The notes under the pieces are model-generated. The model did no database searches. It saw nothing but the letters and a program-made list of their open reading frames with translations, and was not told the DNA's origin. From Prorocentrum cordatum (taxonomy: Eukaryota > Sar > Dinophyceae > Prorocentrales > Prorocentraceae), in contig CAUYUJ010014548.1 in the NCBI GenBank assembly GCA_963575745.1, positions 87,501-151,500 of the forward strand: 64,000 bases of DNA. Reading direction: 5' to 3'. The position numbers and the translations under genes were made by a program. This document shows positions 46,730 through 56,759 of the stretch, piece after piece (position 1 is the first letter of the stretch; each line of letters starts with the position of its first letter).

Positions 46730-47560
46730 CGACAGAACCTGCTATACCTGATCTTACGACAACATGGCATAACAGAGCATGGTACCGCATGGTAATACCG
46801 ACTACAACATAACACAACGCCATACACCAGACCAAACATAATTGGCAACGCACGCCGCGACATGACGGAGCGTGCAGCACGGAACACCGCATCACACAGC
46901 ATAGCATACACTCATACCATACCACGCCACATCACAACACCTCATACGATCTCATGGCATGCTACCACCTAGCGTAGCACAACGCGTCATCACAACGCAT
47001 GCTAGGAACACGGATCACATATGCTATAGCATAACACTGCACCCCGTACCAAACCAGAGCAGAGCATGACAGACTAAACAATGGCGTGCCATATCATACC
47101 ATGTCGCACCATGTAACCATCCATCCACCATATTATAACACTACATCAGCGCATCCAGCATTCCATACCACGACACAACGTACCATACACCGCATTATCA
47201 CACATGAGGCAATCACATAACGTAACAGAAGACCGCACCATCACCCACGACGGAACGGATTGTCCATACCGTAACAGAACACGAATAGCATAACCAAAGG
47301 CAGCTAGTCACATCATATTGTACCATATCATGGCATACCATAAAATATCGCAGCAAACAATGACATATCATATTCTACAGCAGTACATTAACCCAACATA
47401 TGGCATCGTGTGCCACGACAACGCGTACCATGACAGAGCGAGGTAGACCTCACACCATACCACCATAACGTAACATATATGCACTTGCATGTCATACGTC
47501 GACAGCACATACCATATTATAACCCCGCATACCAACACATCATGACATGCCAACACAGAC
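46730..47560 (+). repeat. Degenerate ~10-bp CATAACA/CCATACC array
   Basis: Words such as ACCATACCAC, ATCACAACGC and ATAACATAAC at roughly helical spacing, unlike the GC-rich neighbourhood. No gene. Confidence 0.6.
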
Positions 47561-47940
47561 CCAGCCAACCGGCGTCTCGATTTGTTCGAAATACGGGCCC
47601 CCGACCTCTCGACCACTTCCCAGGGACCGGTTTTCATTCCCCATATCCTAAGATGGGGTTCTTGTCATTACTTGGACGCCTCCTACTCCTCCTTCCTCCT
47701 CTTCTCCTCCTCCTCCTCATCCTCCTCCCCCTTCTCATACCTAGCCTTACTCATACACATACTTACTCATACACAGACTCACTCATACTCAGACCTGATC
47801 ATCTTGCCTGACTCATACTCAGACCTACTCATACTCATACCTACTCATACTCAGACTTACTCATGCCGAGACTCACTCATACCCAGACTTACTCATACTC
47901 AGACCTTATCATTGTCAGACTTACTCAACACACAGCACAT

Positions 47941-48400
47941 TGTGAGGATGTCTCAGGCGGGGCGCTGGTTTCAGCACCCCTAAGGGGAGCCGCCACAGGG
48001 TATGACACGGTCCCGTTCGCAGCCATTCTGTGGGGATGTCTCAAGCGGTTTGCCTGTTTTCTGTCCCAACATCCTTCGCTTAGAGAGCAGATTGTGAGGA
48101 TGTCTCAAGCGGGGCGTTTCACACCCCTAAGGGGGAACCGCCACGGGGTATGACACGGTCCCGTTCGCGGCCGTTTTGTGGGGATGTCTCAAGCGGGTTG
48201 CCTGTGTTCTGTCTCAACATCCTTCGCTTGGAGAGCAGATTGAGAGGATGTCTCAGGCGGGGCGCTGGTTTCAGCTACCAAAAGGGAGCCGCCAAGAGTG
48301 CTTTCACGGCTCCGTTCGTCGCCGTTTTGTGGGGATGTCTCTAGCGGTTTGCCTGTTTTCTGCTTTTGCGTTGTGTCCCGAGTGGCTCTCCCCGTTGCGT
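47941..48400 (+). repeat. ~150-bp tandem repeat, 3 copies
   Basis: Units begin TGTGAGGATGTCTCAGGCGG at 47941, 48093 and 48241. Each contains a second half-repeat, GTGGGGATGTCTCAAGCGG, so the unit itself is a diverged dimer. Preceded by a CTCATACTCAGAC short-repeat array (47745-47935). Confidence 0.85.
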
Positions 48401-50387
48401 TCGGCGGTCAAGGAGGAGTGACCAGATGTTGCTGGCGCAGAGCTTGTGTCACCGTGGGATGTTGCTTTCTCTCTCCGTGGTGCTTTCCAATATTGTCGTC
48501 GTCAGCGGGAGAGGGGACTTGAGAAGGTTCATTCTCCCGCGTGCGTTTTGGGCTGGGGGGGGTACATGTGGCTCATATGGCTAGACGCTCATTTAAATAT
48601 CCCAAGTACAATATTACCTTTTAAAAGGATGCGCATATGGGGAACTCGACGCAGTGAGTAATACCGAGTCGTTTGTTTGACGGTCCCGAGGCACGGTAGG
48701 AGCCCCGAGAGGCCGAAAGCTATGAAACATCGCCGTCTCGATTTTTCGAGACGCCCGATGTCTGGGGAGCACATCGCACAACATACCATATCACACCACC
48801 GCACATAACAAACACACACCATACCATGACATACCACACCATGTTCTGCGACAGCGGAAACCGGCGACGTGGCCCGACCGCCGCGCTGGCCAAGCCAACA
48901 GGACCCCGCGCGCATCGCTCCAGCAGGCGCGCGCACCTTCGGGAACACACGCCGAGGGTTCTGGCGGGCATCGCTCGAAGCAAAATACTTGCTCCTTTCT
49001 TGTTTCAAGGGGTTCAGGGACACACAAATAAATACAAACGAATCCCAGGATTCCCCATATGTTTCAATACTTTTCTGGGTTTTCGTCTTCCCCCCCACTT
49101 CTCGTATTTTCCCAGATTTTCCTGGGCATCAGCGATTAATTGTGTCTGTGTGTTTTCCCCTCCTGATTTAAATTCGAGTGCTTCGGTGTTTCAAGATTGT
49201 TCCCGCTGCGGCGTGGGCCTCATTTTCGGATCGGCGCTGTGCACCATTCGTTCAGAATGTTGCTCTCGCCTCTTTTCCCCTCCTCCGCCTTCCCCGGGTC
49301 CTCCTGCTCCTCGCACTCCTTCCAATCCAATTCCTGCTGCTGCTATTCGTCCTCGTCCTCCTCCTTCATCCTCTTCCTTTTGCTCCTTCTCACCCGCCAC
49401 CTCTTTCTCCTCCTCCCTCTCCTCCCCGTCCTGCGTACGCAGCTCTCCAGTCTCGACTGCGCATAACACGAGAGGGGGTAGTTTGTGGAGTTCCAGGTCG
49501 GCAGTGACGTGCGTCCGCGGAAAAAGTGATGGGAGGGAGGGATGCAGTGTCTGATGTGGCGCGAGCGCACATAGCTTGCCAATCCCCCCCTTCCCCCCCT
49601 TCCCCGCCCCCTCATCACTCCATCCCTCCTCCCTCCCCTCCCCCCCTGCCCCTTCCTCCCCCCCGCCTGGTGGCTCCTAGACTTGTAATGCTGGAACTGT
49701 GGGAAGGCCGGCCTTTTGTTGATTTTGTCCAAAGTTCAAATAAAGCTCGCCAGGGAGTTCAAATAAAGTCCCAAAAAAGTTCAAAACCAAAGGCGCCGAT
49801 TCTGACCCCCTCACCGACTCGCCCTCACGGCGCCCAATCCCGGGGACACCCGTCAAGCGCACCCAGGAATCACGTTTGCACTGCGATGTACAAACTGACC
49901 GATCTGGCGAAAAACTCGCGCTCGCCTCGGCAGCCCGCCCGAAAGACGACAGCGAACACAACTTATCAAAAACACCCTCGGGCCACAGGGCGCGAACAGC
50001 AATATGAAGCAGAGCACGCTCGAACCACGTGGGCAACACGCGAAATCGCACGCACCATGACCACGTAACGCGCGACAGCCACAATATTGCGTCAATAATT
50101 CGCATGGAGGTCCTCATGACCCTCCTCTTACCCCTGGACCTCCCCCGCCCTCGCTCCGCCAGTCCCCCCCGTCCCTCCTCGGCGCCCAATCCCTCCCGGG
50201 AGCCATCGGCCTCATGCCCACCCTCCCAGTCCCCCTCCCCCGCTTCGCCCTCGCCGCCGCCTCCAACCCCCCGACGCCGCCGCATCCACGCGCCCTGGCC
50301 CCATCCCATCAAGCGTGCGCCGACTCCTGACTGCGATCCCCCTCCTCCTCCTCCTCCTCCTCCTCCTCCTCCTCCTCCTCCCCCTCC

Positions 50388-50420
<33 letters not shown>

Positions 50421-50660
50421 TCCCGCCGGGCTTTACGTCGATGTCTCGCCGGCGGTGCCCCGAAGGCTCTCGGGGGCTCTCGAGCCGCAGGGCCCACGGG
50501 CGCGAGACCGCGGCGAGAAGCCCACCCCGAAGACGGGGTCGGGGCCCGGCAGAGGAGGAGGAGGAGGAGGAGGAGGAGAAGGAGGAGAAGAGGAGGAGGA
50601 GGAGGAGGAGGAAGAGGAGGAGGAGGCATCGTGTTTTGCACGTGGGTACCCGCGGGCCTT
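48401..50660. other. Unassigned intergenic or intronic DNA
   Basis: No recognisable gene. Pyrimidine-rich tracts at 49280-49440 and 49580-49670, (CTC)n at 50340-50412, (GAG)n at 50550-50630. A 211-codon minus frame (50312-49677) has no recognisable family. Confidence 0.35.
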
Positions 50661-50661
50661 T

Positions 50662-51381
50662 TCACGTCGGCGGCCACCGGCCGCGCTGGACGAGCTCCGC
50701 CCGCGAGTACACCCCGAGCCAGCGCGGGGGGACCTGCAGCTGCTGGAAGGGAATCCCCAACTGCACAACATCGCGAGGTCCCCCCCCGAGGACCGCGATG
50801 TCGTGCAGCTGGAGAACCTCCGCCAGCAGCCGGCAGTACGACTCCGCGCCATCGCGGTCCTCCGGCGGCCGCTGGCGCCGCGCCGCCTCCACAGCGCGCG
50901 CCTCTGCGGCAGCCGCGCGCTGCGCCTCCGCGACCGCGCGAACCTCCGCGGAGGTCGCGCGCTGCGCCTGCCTCTCGCGGACAACAAAACCGCGCGAACC
51001 TCCGCGGGAGGTTCGCGGCGCGCCTGACCTTGCTCTGGCTGCGGGGGCTCTGGTGTCTGCACGCTGCTCTGCGGCGGCCGCGCGCGCCTCCGCGTCGGCC
51101 GCGCGCGCCTCCGCGTCGGCCGCGCGCGCCTCCGCGTCGGCCGCGCGAGCCTCCGCGTCGGTCGCGCGCGCCTCCGCGGCCTCCGCGCGAGCCTTCGCGT
51201 ACGCGCCCCCGCCGCGCCGTTTGGGCGCCACGGCGGGGGCGCCGGCGGGCGCGGCGGCCGCGGCCGCCGCCTCCGCCGCCTCTGGCGCCGCCGCTTCGGC
51301 AGCGGGTGCAGCGGCCGCCGCCCCAGCAGCGGGCGCGGCGGCCGCGGGCGCCACCGCCTCGGGCGCCGCGCGCTTGCCCAT
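50662..51381 (-). CDS. Hypothetical Ala-rich coiled-coil ORF
   Basis: 239 codons from an ATG at 51381 to a TGA. Residues 1-55 are almost all Ala/Pro/Glu, followed by a basic patch (PKRRGGG). Six heptads of the AEARAAD type at about 65-106 correspond to a 21-bp DNA repeat. The last ~90 residues have ordinary composition (YCRLLAEVLQLHDIAVLGGG; FQQLQVPPRWLGVYSRAELV). I do not recognise a family. The balanced C-terminus argues for a real exon, while the GC-rich 21-bp repeat and several open alternative frames argue against it. It may be a retroposed gene or a 3' exon of something longer; no spliced leader was seen upstream. Confidence 0.35.
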   Translation of the reverse strand: MGKRAAPEAVAPAAAAPAAGAAAAAPAAEAAAPEAAEAAAAAAAPAGAPAVAPKRRGGGAYAKARAEAAEARATDAEARAADAEARAADAEARAADAEARAAAAEQRADTRAPAARARSGAPRTSRGGSRGFVVRERQAQRATSAEVRAVAEAQRAAAAEARAVEAARRQRPPEDRDGAESYCRLLAEVLQLHDIAVLGGGPRDVVQLGIPFQQLQVPPRWLGVYSRAELVQRGRWPPT

Positions 51382-51671
51382 GGGCCCCCCTCGCGACGGC
51401 CGCCGCCGACGCCGGGGAGGGCGCTGGTCTGCGGGGCGCAGCGCGAGCGCGCGCCCTCCTCACTCTACAGAACTCACTGCGCGCGAGCGCTACGTCGGAC
51501 GCAGCGTCGCACCCTGATTAATATCCTCATTATCGCCCTCCTCCTCCTCCTCCTCCTCCTCCTCTCCTCCTCCTCCTCCGGCTGCTGCTGCTGCTCCTCA
51601 ATCTCCTCCTCCACCTCCTAACTGCGACGCTCGAAGCGCTCGATTGCGAGAAACGAGAACAGGTCTTAACG

Positions 51672-52738
51672 GTGAATTGGGTCAACAGCGCAGTGTCAAC
51701 AGCGCAGTGTCAACAGCGCAGTGTCAACAGCGCAGTGTCAACAGCGCAGTGTCAACAGCGCAGTGTCAACAGCGCAGTGTCTACAGCGCAGTGTCAACAG
51801 CGCAGTGTCAACAGCGCAGTGTCAACAGCGCAGTGTCAACAGCGCAGTGTCAACAGCGCAGTGTCAACAGCGCAGTGTCAACAGCGCAGTGTCAACAGCG
51901 CAGTGTCAACAGCGCAGTGTCAACAGCGCAGTGTCAACAGCGCAGTGTCTAACAGCGCAGTGCCAACAGCGGCAGTGTCCAACAGCGCAGTGTCCAACAG
52001 CGCCAGTGTCCAAGAGCGGCAGTGTCCAACAGCGCAGTGTCCAACAGCGCGGTGTCCAACAGCGCAGTGTCAACAGCGCAGTGTCAACAGCGCAGTGTCA
52101 ACAGCGCAGTGTCAACAGCGCAGTGTCAACAGCGCAGTGTCAACAGCGCAGTGTCAACAGCGCAGTGTCAACAGCGCAGTGTCAACAGCGCAGTGTCAAC
52201 AGCGCTGTGTCAACAGCGCAGTGTCAACAGCGCAGTGTCAACAGCGCAGTGTCAACAGCGCAGTGTCAACAGCGCAGTGTCGACAGCGCAGTGTCAACAT
52301 CGCAGTGTCAACATCGCAGTGTCAACAGCGCAGTGTTGGTCAACAGCGCTATTGTCAACAAAACATGATGAAAAGCGCAATTCCAACAGCGCAGTGTCAA
52401 CAGCGCTGTGTCAACAGCGCAGTGTCAACAGCGCAGTGTCAACAGCGCAGTGTCAACAGCGCAGTGTCAACAGCGCAGTGTCAACAGCGCAGTGTCAACA
52501 GCGCAGTGACAACAGCGTAGTGTCGACATCGCAGTGTCAACATCGCAGTGTCAACAGCGCAGTGTCAACAGCGCAGTGTTGGTCAACAACGCTGTTGTCA
52601 ACAAAGCATAATGAAAAGCGCAATTCCAACAGCGCAGTGTCAACAGCGCAGTGTCAACAGCGCAGTGTCAACAGCGCAGTGTCAACAGGGCAGTGTCAAC
52701 AGCGCAGTGTCAACAGCGTAGTGTCGACAGCGCAGTGT
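51672..52738 (+). repeat. 14-bp satellite (GTCAACAGCGCAGT)n, block 1
   Basis: About 70 head-to-tail copies, mostly perfect, with a variant patch (CCAACAGCG, 15-bp) at 51945-52060. A ~245-bp segment containing TTGGTCAACAGCGC-TTGTCAACAAAACATGATGAAAAGCG-CAATTCC (52330-52390) is repeated at 52577-52630. Because the unit has no stop, all frames stay open, giving STAQCQQRSVNSAV peptides. Confidence 0.95.
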
Positions 52739-53080
52739 CCTCCTCCTCCTCTTCCTCCTCCTCCTCCCTCCTAATCCTCCTCCTCTCCACCTCCTCCCCC
52801 CCATCCTCCTCCTCCTCGGGGGAAGAGGAGGAGGAGACTGGCGGAGGAGAATTGAAGATGAGACTGGAGGGAGAGAATGGAGGAGGAGAGCGGAAGAGGA
52901 GGGTGGAAGGGGAGAGCGGTGGAGGAGAGTGGGAGAGAGGAGAGGAGGAGGTGGAGAGTCAAGGACGAGAGTGGAGGAGGAGAGTGGAGGAAGAGAATAC
53001 AGGAGGAGAGTGGAGGAGAAGTGTGGAGGAGGAGAGTGGAGGAGGAGGGTGGAGGAGGAGAGTGGATGAGGCGGGGTGTC
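52739..53080 (+). repeat. CTC then GAG triplet block inside the 14-bp satellite
   Basis: TCCTCCTCCTCCTCTTCCTC... at 52739-52830 and GGAGGAGAGTGGAGGAGGAG-type sequence at 52831-53078, joined by TCCTCGGGGGAAGAGGAGGA, an inverted junction. The first half recurs at 53299-53400 after block 2. Confidence 0.85.
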
Positions 53081-53084
53081 GGAC

Positions 53085-53298
53085 AGCGCAGTGTCTACAG
53101 CGCAGTGTCGACAGCGTGTCAACAGCGCAGTGTCAACAGCGCAGTGTCAACAGCGTGTCAACAGCGCAGTGTCAACAGCGCAGTGTCAACAGCGCAGTGT
53201 CAACAGCGCAGTGTCAACAGCGCAGTGTCAACAGCGCAGTGTCAACAGCGCAGTGTCAACAGCGCAGCGTCAACAGCGCAGCGTCAACAGCGCAGTGT
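53085..53298 (+). repeat. 14-bp satellite, block 2
   Basis: About 15 copies of GTCAACAGCGCAGT, with two 9-bp short units (GTCAACAGC). Confidence 0.95.
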
Positions 53299-53408
53299 CC
53301 TCCTCCTCCTCTTCCTCCTCCTCCTCCTCCTTTCTAATCCTTTTCCTCTTCTACCTCCTCCTCCCCTCCCCCTCCTCCTCGGGGGAAGAAGAGGAGACTG
53401 GCGGAGGG

Positions 53409-53600
53409 CAATCCCACCAGCCCTTTAGGGCGTAGGTGGTGTAGAGCGTTTCCTCTGCCAACCTCCTTCTTCCCCTTCGGGGAGGGGTTTACCCCTCTCC
53501 TCACCACTCCCCACTGACCTGGACGGGGCCAGTCGCGACGCGTTGGAGCGTCCAAGATGGCCCAAGACGGCCCCAAGAGCGAAACAAACAAAAAACACAA
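53409..53600 (+). repeat. Header plus short CCAAGANGGCCCC array, copy 3
   Basis: AATCCCACCAGCCCTTTAGG, CTTCGGGGAGGGGTTTACCC, CTGACCTGGACGGGGCCAGT, GCGTCCAAGATGGCCCAAGA. The array is only two or three units long, then the sequence passes into the 77-bp minisatellite. Confidence 0.7.
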
Positions 53601-53689
53601 AAAAATATGCTGACGGAGTTCCCCACATAAAGATATTAACGGTCTCGTGGGACCCACGGGGTACGACAACATCAGCACGAAGGAGAAGC

Positions 53690-54229
53690 TGGAAAGGTGG
53701 GGCCTCCCTGGGGAGGTGGGAAGGGCACGAAACCATGTGAATAGTATGGGTTTCCGATACCCTCCTCGCTCAGGCGGGGCCTCCCTGGAGGGGAGGGAGG
53801 GGGCACGAAACCATGTAAATAGTATGTGTTTCCGATGCCCTCCTCGCTGAGGCGGGGCCTCCCTGGAGAGGTGGGCAGGGCACGAAACCATGTAAATAGT
53901 ATGGTTTTCCGATGCCCTCCTCGCTCAGGCGGGGCCTCCCTGGAGAGGTGGGCAGGGCACGAAACCATGTAAATAGCATGGTTTTCCGATACCCTCCTCG
54001 CTCATGCGGGGCCTCCCTGGAGAGGTGGGAAGGGCGCGAAACCATGTAAATAATATAGTTTTCCGATACCCTCCTCGCTCAGGCTGGGCCTCCCTGGAGA
54101 GGTGGGCAGGGCACGAAACCATATGGTTTTCGGATGCCCTCCTCGCTCAGGCGGGGCCTCCCTGCAGGGGTGGGAGGGGCACGAAACCAGGTAAATAGAA
54201 TGGTTTTCGGATACCCTCCTCGCTTGTCT
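53690..54229 (+). repeat. 77-bp minisatellite, 7 copies
   Basis: Anchor GGGGCCTCCCTGGAGAGGTG at 53699, 53776, 53854, 53931, 54008, 54085 and 54153 (the last spacing is 68, from a 9-bp deletion). Units also carry GGGCACGAAACCATGTAAAT and TTTCCGATGCCCTCCTCGCT. The period is not a multiple of three, so the minus-strand frames shift from copy to copy and are not genes. Confidence 0.92.
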
Positions 54230-54339
54230 AAGTATATGGGCCTACTCGCTTATCTAAGCATACGGCTATAGCTATACGAACATCGAGCTATACGGCTATA
54301 GGGATATTGGGCTCCAGAACTACTGCAAATCGTCTACAA

Positions 54340-55339
54340 GGCCATGGCGCTATCAGGCTAAGGGGTTACAGGGCTAAAGGCATATCGCGAAAACGCTGCA
54401 GGGCGATACTCAGGCAAATTTTTGAAATTTGCCTGAGCATCGCCCCTCAGTGTTTGACGCCCTCACCCTTTTGCAGCCCTCAGGGGCGCCGGCACCAGGA
54501 CTGCGCCGACCTACGGGACAATAAAGCAATAGTCTACATAGCGATGGTGCTATAAGGCTAAAAGGTTACAGGGCTAAAGGCATATCGCGAAAACGCTGCA
54601 GGGCGATACTCAGGCAAATTTTTGAAATTTGCCTGAGCATCGCCCCTCAGTGTTTTTCGCCCTCACCCTTTTCCAGCCCTGAGGGATGCTGGCACCAGGA
54701 CTGCGCCGACCTCTAGGACAATAAGGCAATAGGCGATGGTGCTATAAGGCTGAGGGGTTACAGGGCTAAAGGCATATCGCGAAAACGCTGCAGGGCGATA
54801 CTCAGGCAAATGTTTGAAATTTGCCTGAGCATCGCCCCTCAGTGTTTTTCGCCCTCACCCTTTTGCAGGCCTCAGGGGCGCCTGCACCAGGACTGCGCCG
54901 ACCTATGGGCAATAAGGCAATAGTCTACAAGGCGATGGTGCTATAAGGCTAAGGGGTTACAGGGCTAAAGGCATATCGCGAAAACGCTGCAGGGCGATAC
55001 TCAGGCAAATTTTTGAAATTTGCCTGAGCATCGCCCCTCAGTGTTTTTCGCCCTCACCCTTTTCCAGTCCTGGGGGATGCTGGCACCAGGACTGCGCCGA
55101 CCTCTAGGACAATAAGGCAATAGTCTACAAGGCGATGGTGCTATAAGGCTAAGGGGTTACAGGGCTAAAGGCATATCGCGAAAACGCTGCAGGGCGATAC
55201 TCAGGCAAATTTTTATAATTTGCCTGAGCATCGCCCCTCAGTGTTTTTCGCCCTCACCCTTTTGCAGGCCTCAGGGACGCCTGCACCAGGACTGCGCCGA
55301 CCTATGGGCAATAAGGCAATAGTCTACAAGGCGATGGTG
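54340..55339 (+). repeat. ~200-bp satellite, 5 copies in A-B-A-B-A order, each with a long palindrome
   Basis: GGGCGATACTCAGGCAAAT anchors at 54401, 54601, 54793, 54992 and 55192 (spacing 200, 192, 199, 200). Each unit holds an inverted repeat of two 21-nt arms (GGGCGATACTCAGGCAAATT... and its complement) around a 3-nt loop, with one central mismatch. Copies 1, 3 and 5 share TTTTGCAG and CAGGGRCGCC, while copies 2 and 4 share TTTTCCAG, GGGATGCTGGCACC and CTCTAGGACAATAAGG. The array ends directly in the 15-bp satellite with ACAGTGTCG. Confidence 0.9.
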
Positions 55340-56745
55340 ACAGTGTCGAACAGCGCAGTGTCGAACAGCGCAGTGTCGAACAGCGCAGTGTCGAAGAGCG
55401 CAGTGTCGAACAGCGCAGTGTCGAACAGCGCAGTGTCGAACAGCGCTGTGTCGAAGAGCGCAGCGTCGAACAGCGCAGTGTCGAACAGCGCAGCGTCGAA
55501 CAGCGCAGCGTCCAACAGCGCAGCGTCGAACAGCGCAGTGTCAACAGCGCAGCGTCGAACAGCGCAGTGTCAACAGCGCAGTGTCGAACACCGCAGCGTC
55601 GAACAGCGCAGTGTCGAACAGCGCAATGTCGAACAGCGCAGTGTCGAACAGCGCAGTGTCCAACAGCGCAGCGTCGAACAGCGCAGTGTCAACAGCGCAA
55701 GCGTCGAACAGCGCAGTGTCAACAGCGCAGCGTCGAACAGCGCAGTGTCCAACAGCGCAGTGTCGAACAGCGCAGTGTCAACAGCGCAGCGTCGAACAGC
55801 ACAGCGCAGTGTCCAACAGCGCAGTGTCGAACAGCACAGCGCAGCGTCAACAGCGCAGTGTCGAACAGCACAGCGCAGTGTCAACAGCGCAGCGTCGAAC
55901 AGCACAGCGCAGCGTCAACAGCGCAGCGTCGAACAGCACAGCGCAGTGTCCAACAGCGCAGCGTCGAACAGCACAGCGCAGCGTCAACGGCGCAGTGTCG
56001 AACAGTACAGCGCAGTGTCAACAGCGCAGCGTCGAACAGCACAGCGCAGTGTCCAACAGCGCAGTGTCGAACAGCACAGCGCAGCGTCAACAGCGCAGTG
56101 TCGAACAGCACAGCGCAGTGTCAACAGCGCAGTGTCGAACAGTACAGCGCAGTGTCCAACAGCGCAGTGTCGAACAGCACAGCGCAGCAACAACAGCGCA
56201 GCGTCGAACAGCACAGCGCAGCGTCAACAGCGCAGTGTCGAACAGCACAGCGCAGTGTCAACAGCGCTGTGTCGAACAGCACAGCGCAGCGTCCAACAGC
56301 GCAGCGTCGAACAGCACAGCGCAGTGTCAACGGCGCAGCGTCGAACAGCACAGCGCAGTGTCAACAGCGCAGTGTCGAACAGCACAGCGCAGTGTCCAAC
56401 AGCGCAGTGTCGAACAGCACAGCGCAGCGTCAACGGCGCAGTGTCGAACAGCACGGCGCAGCGTCAACAACGCAGCGTCGAACAGCACAGCGCAGTGTCA
56501 ACAGCGCAGTGTCGAACAGCACAGCGCAGTGTCAACAGCGCAGTGTCGAACAGCACAGCGCAGTGTCAACAGCGCAGTGTCGAACAGCACAGCGCAGTGT
56601 CAACAGCGCAGCGCAGTGTCAACAGCGCAGTGTCGAACAGCGCAGCGCAGTGTCAACAGCGCAGTGCAGTGTCAACAGCGCAGTGTCAACAGCGCAGTGT
56701 CAATTCACACATTTAATGCAGTGTCAACAGCGCAGTGTCAACTCA
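55340..56745 (+). repeat. 15-bp and 34-bp derivatives of the 14-bp satellite
   Basis: 55343-55790 is mostly GTCGAACAGCGCAGT (15 bp). From 55790 on, the unit is a compound of GTCGAACAGCACAGCGCAGT (20 bp) plus GTCAACAGCGCAGT (14 bp). It ends at 56700-56745 with two 14-bp units interrupted by TTCACACATTTAATGC. The 404-498-codon frames over it are artefacts. Confidence 0.95.
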
Positions 56746-56759
56746 CCGTTAAGAGCTCC

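Noticed and set aside
53334-54122. Minus-strand frames with repeated GRPRLSEEGIG and HLSREAP peptides
   Set aside because: Produced by the 77-bp minisatellite, whose period is not a multiple of three; the peptide changes frame with each unit.
51672-56745. CRISPR-like array
   Set aside because: Units are contiguous without unique spacers, there are no cas genes, and the DNA is eukaryotic.
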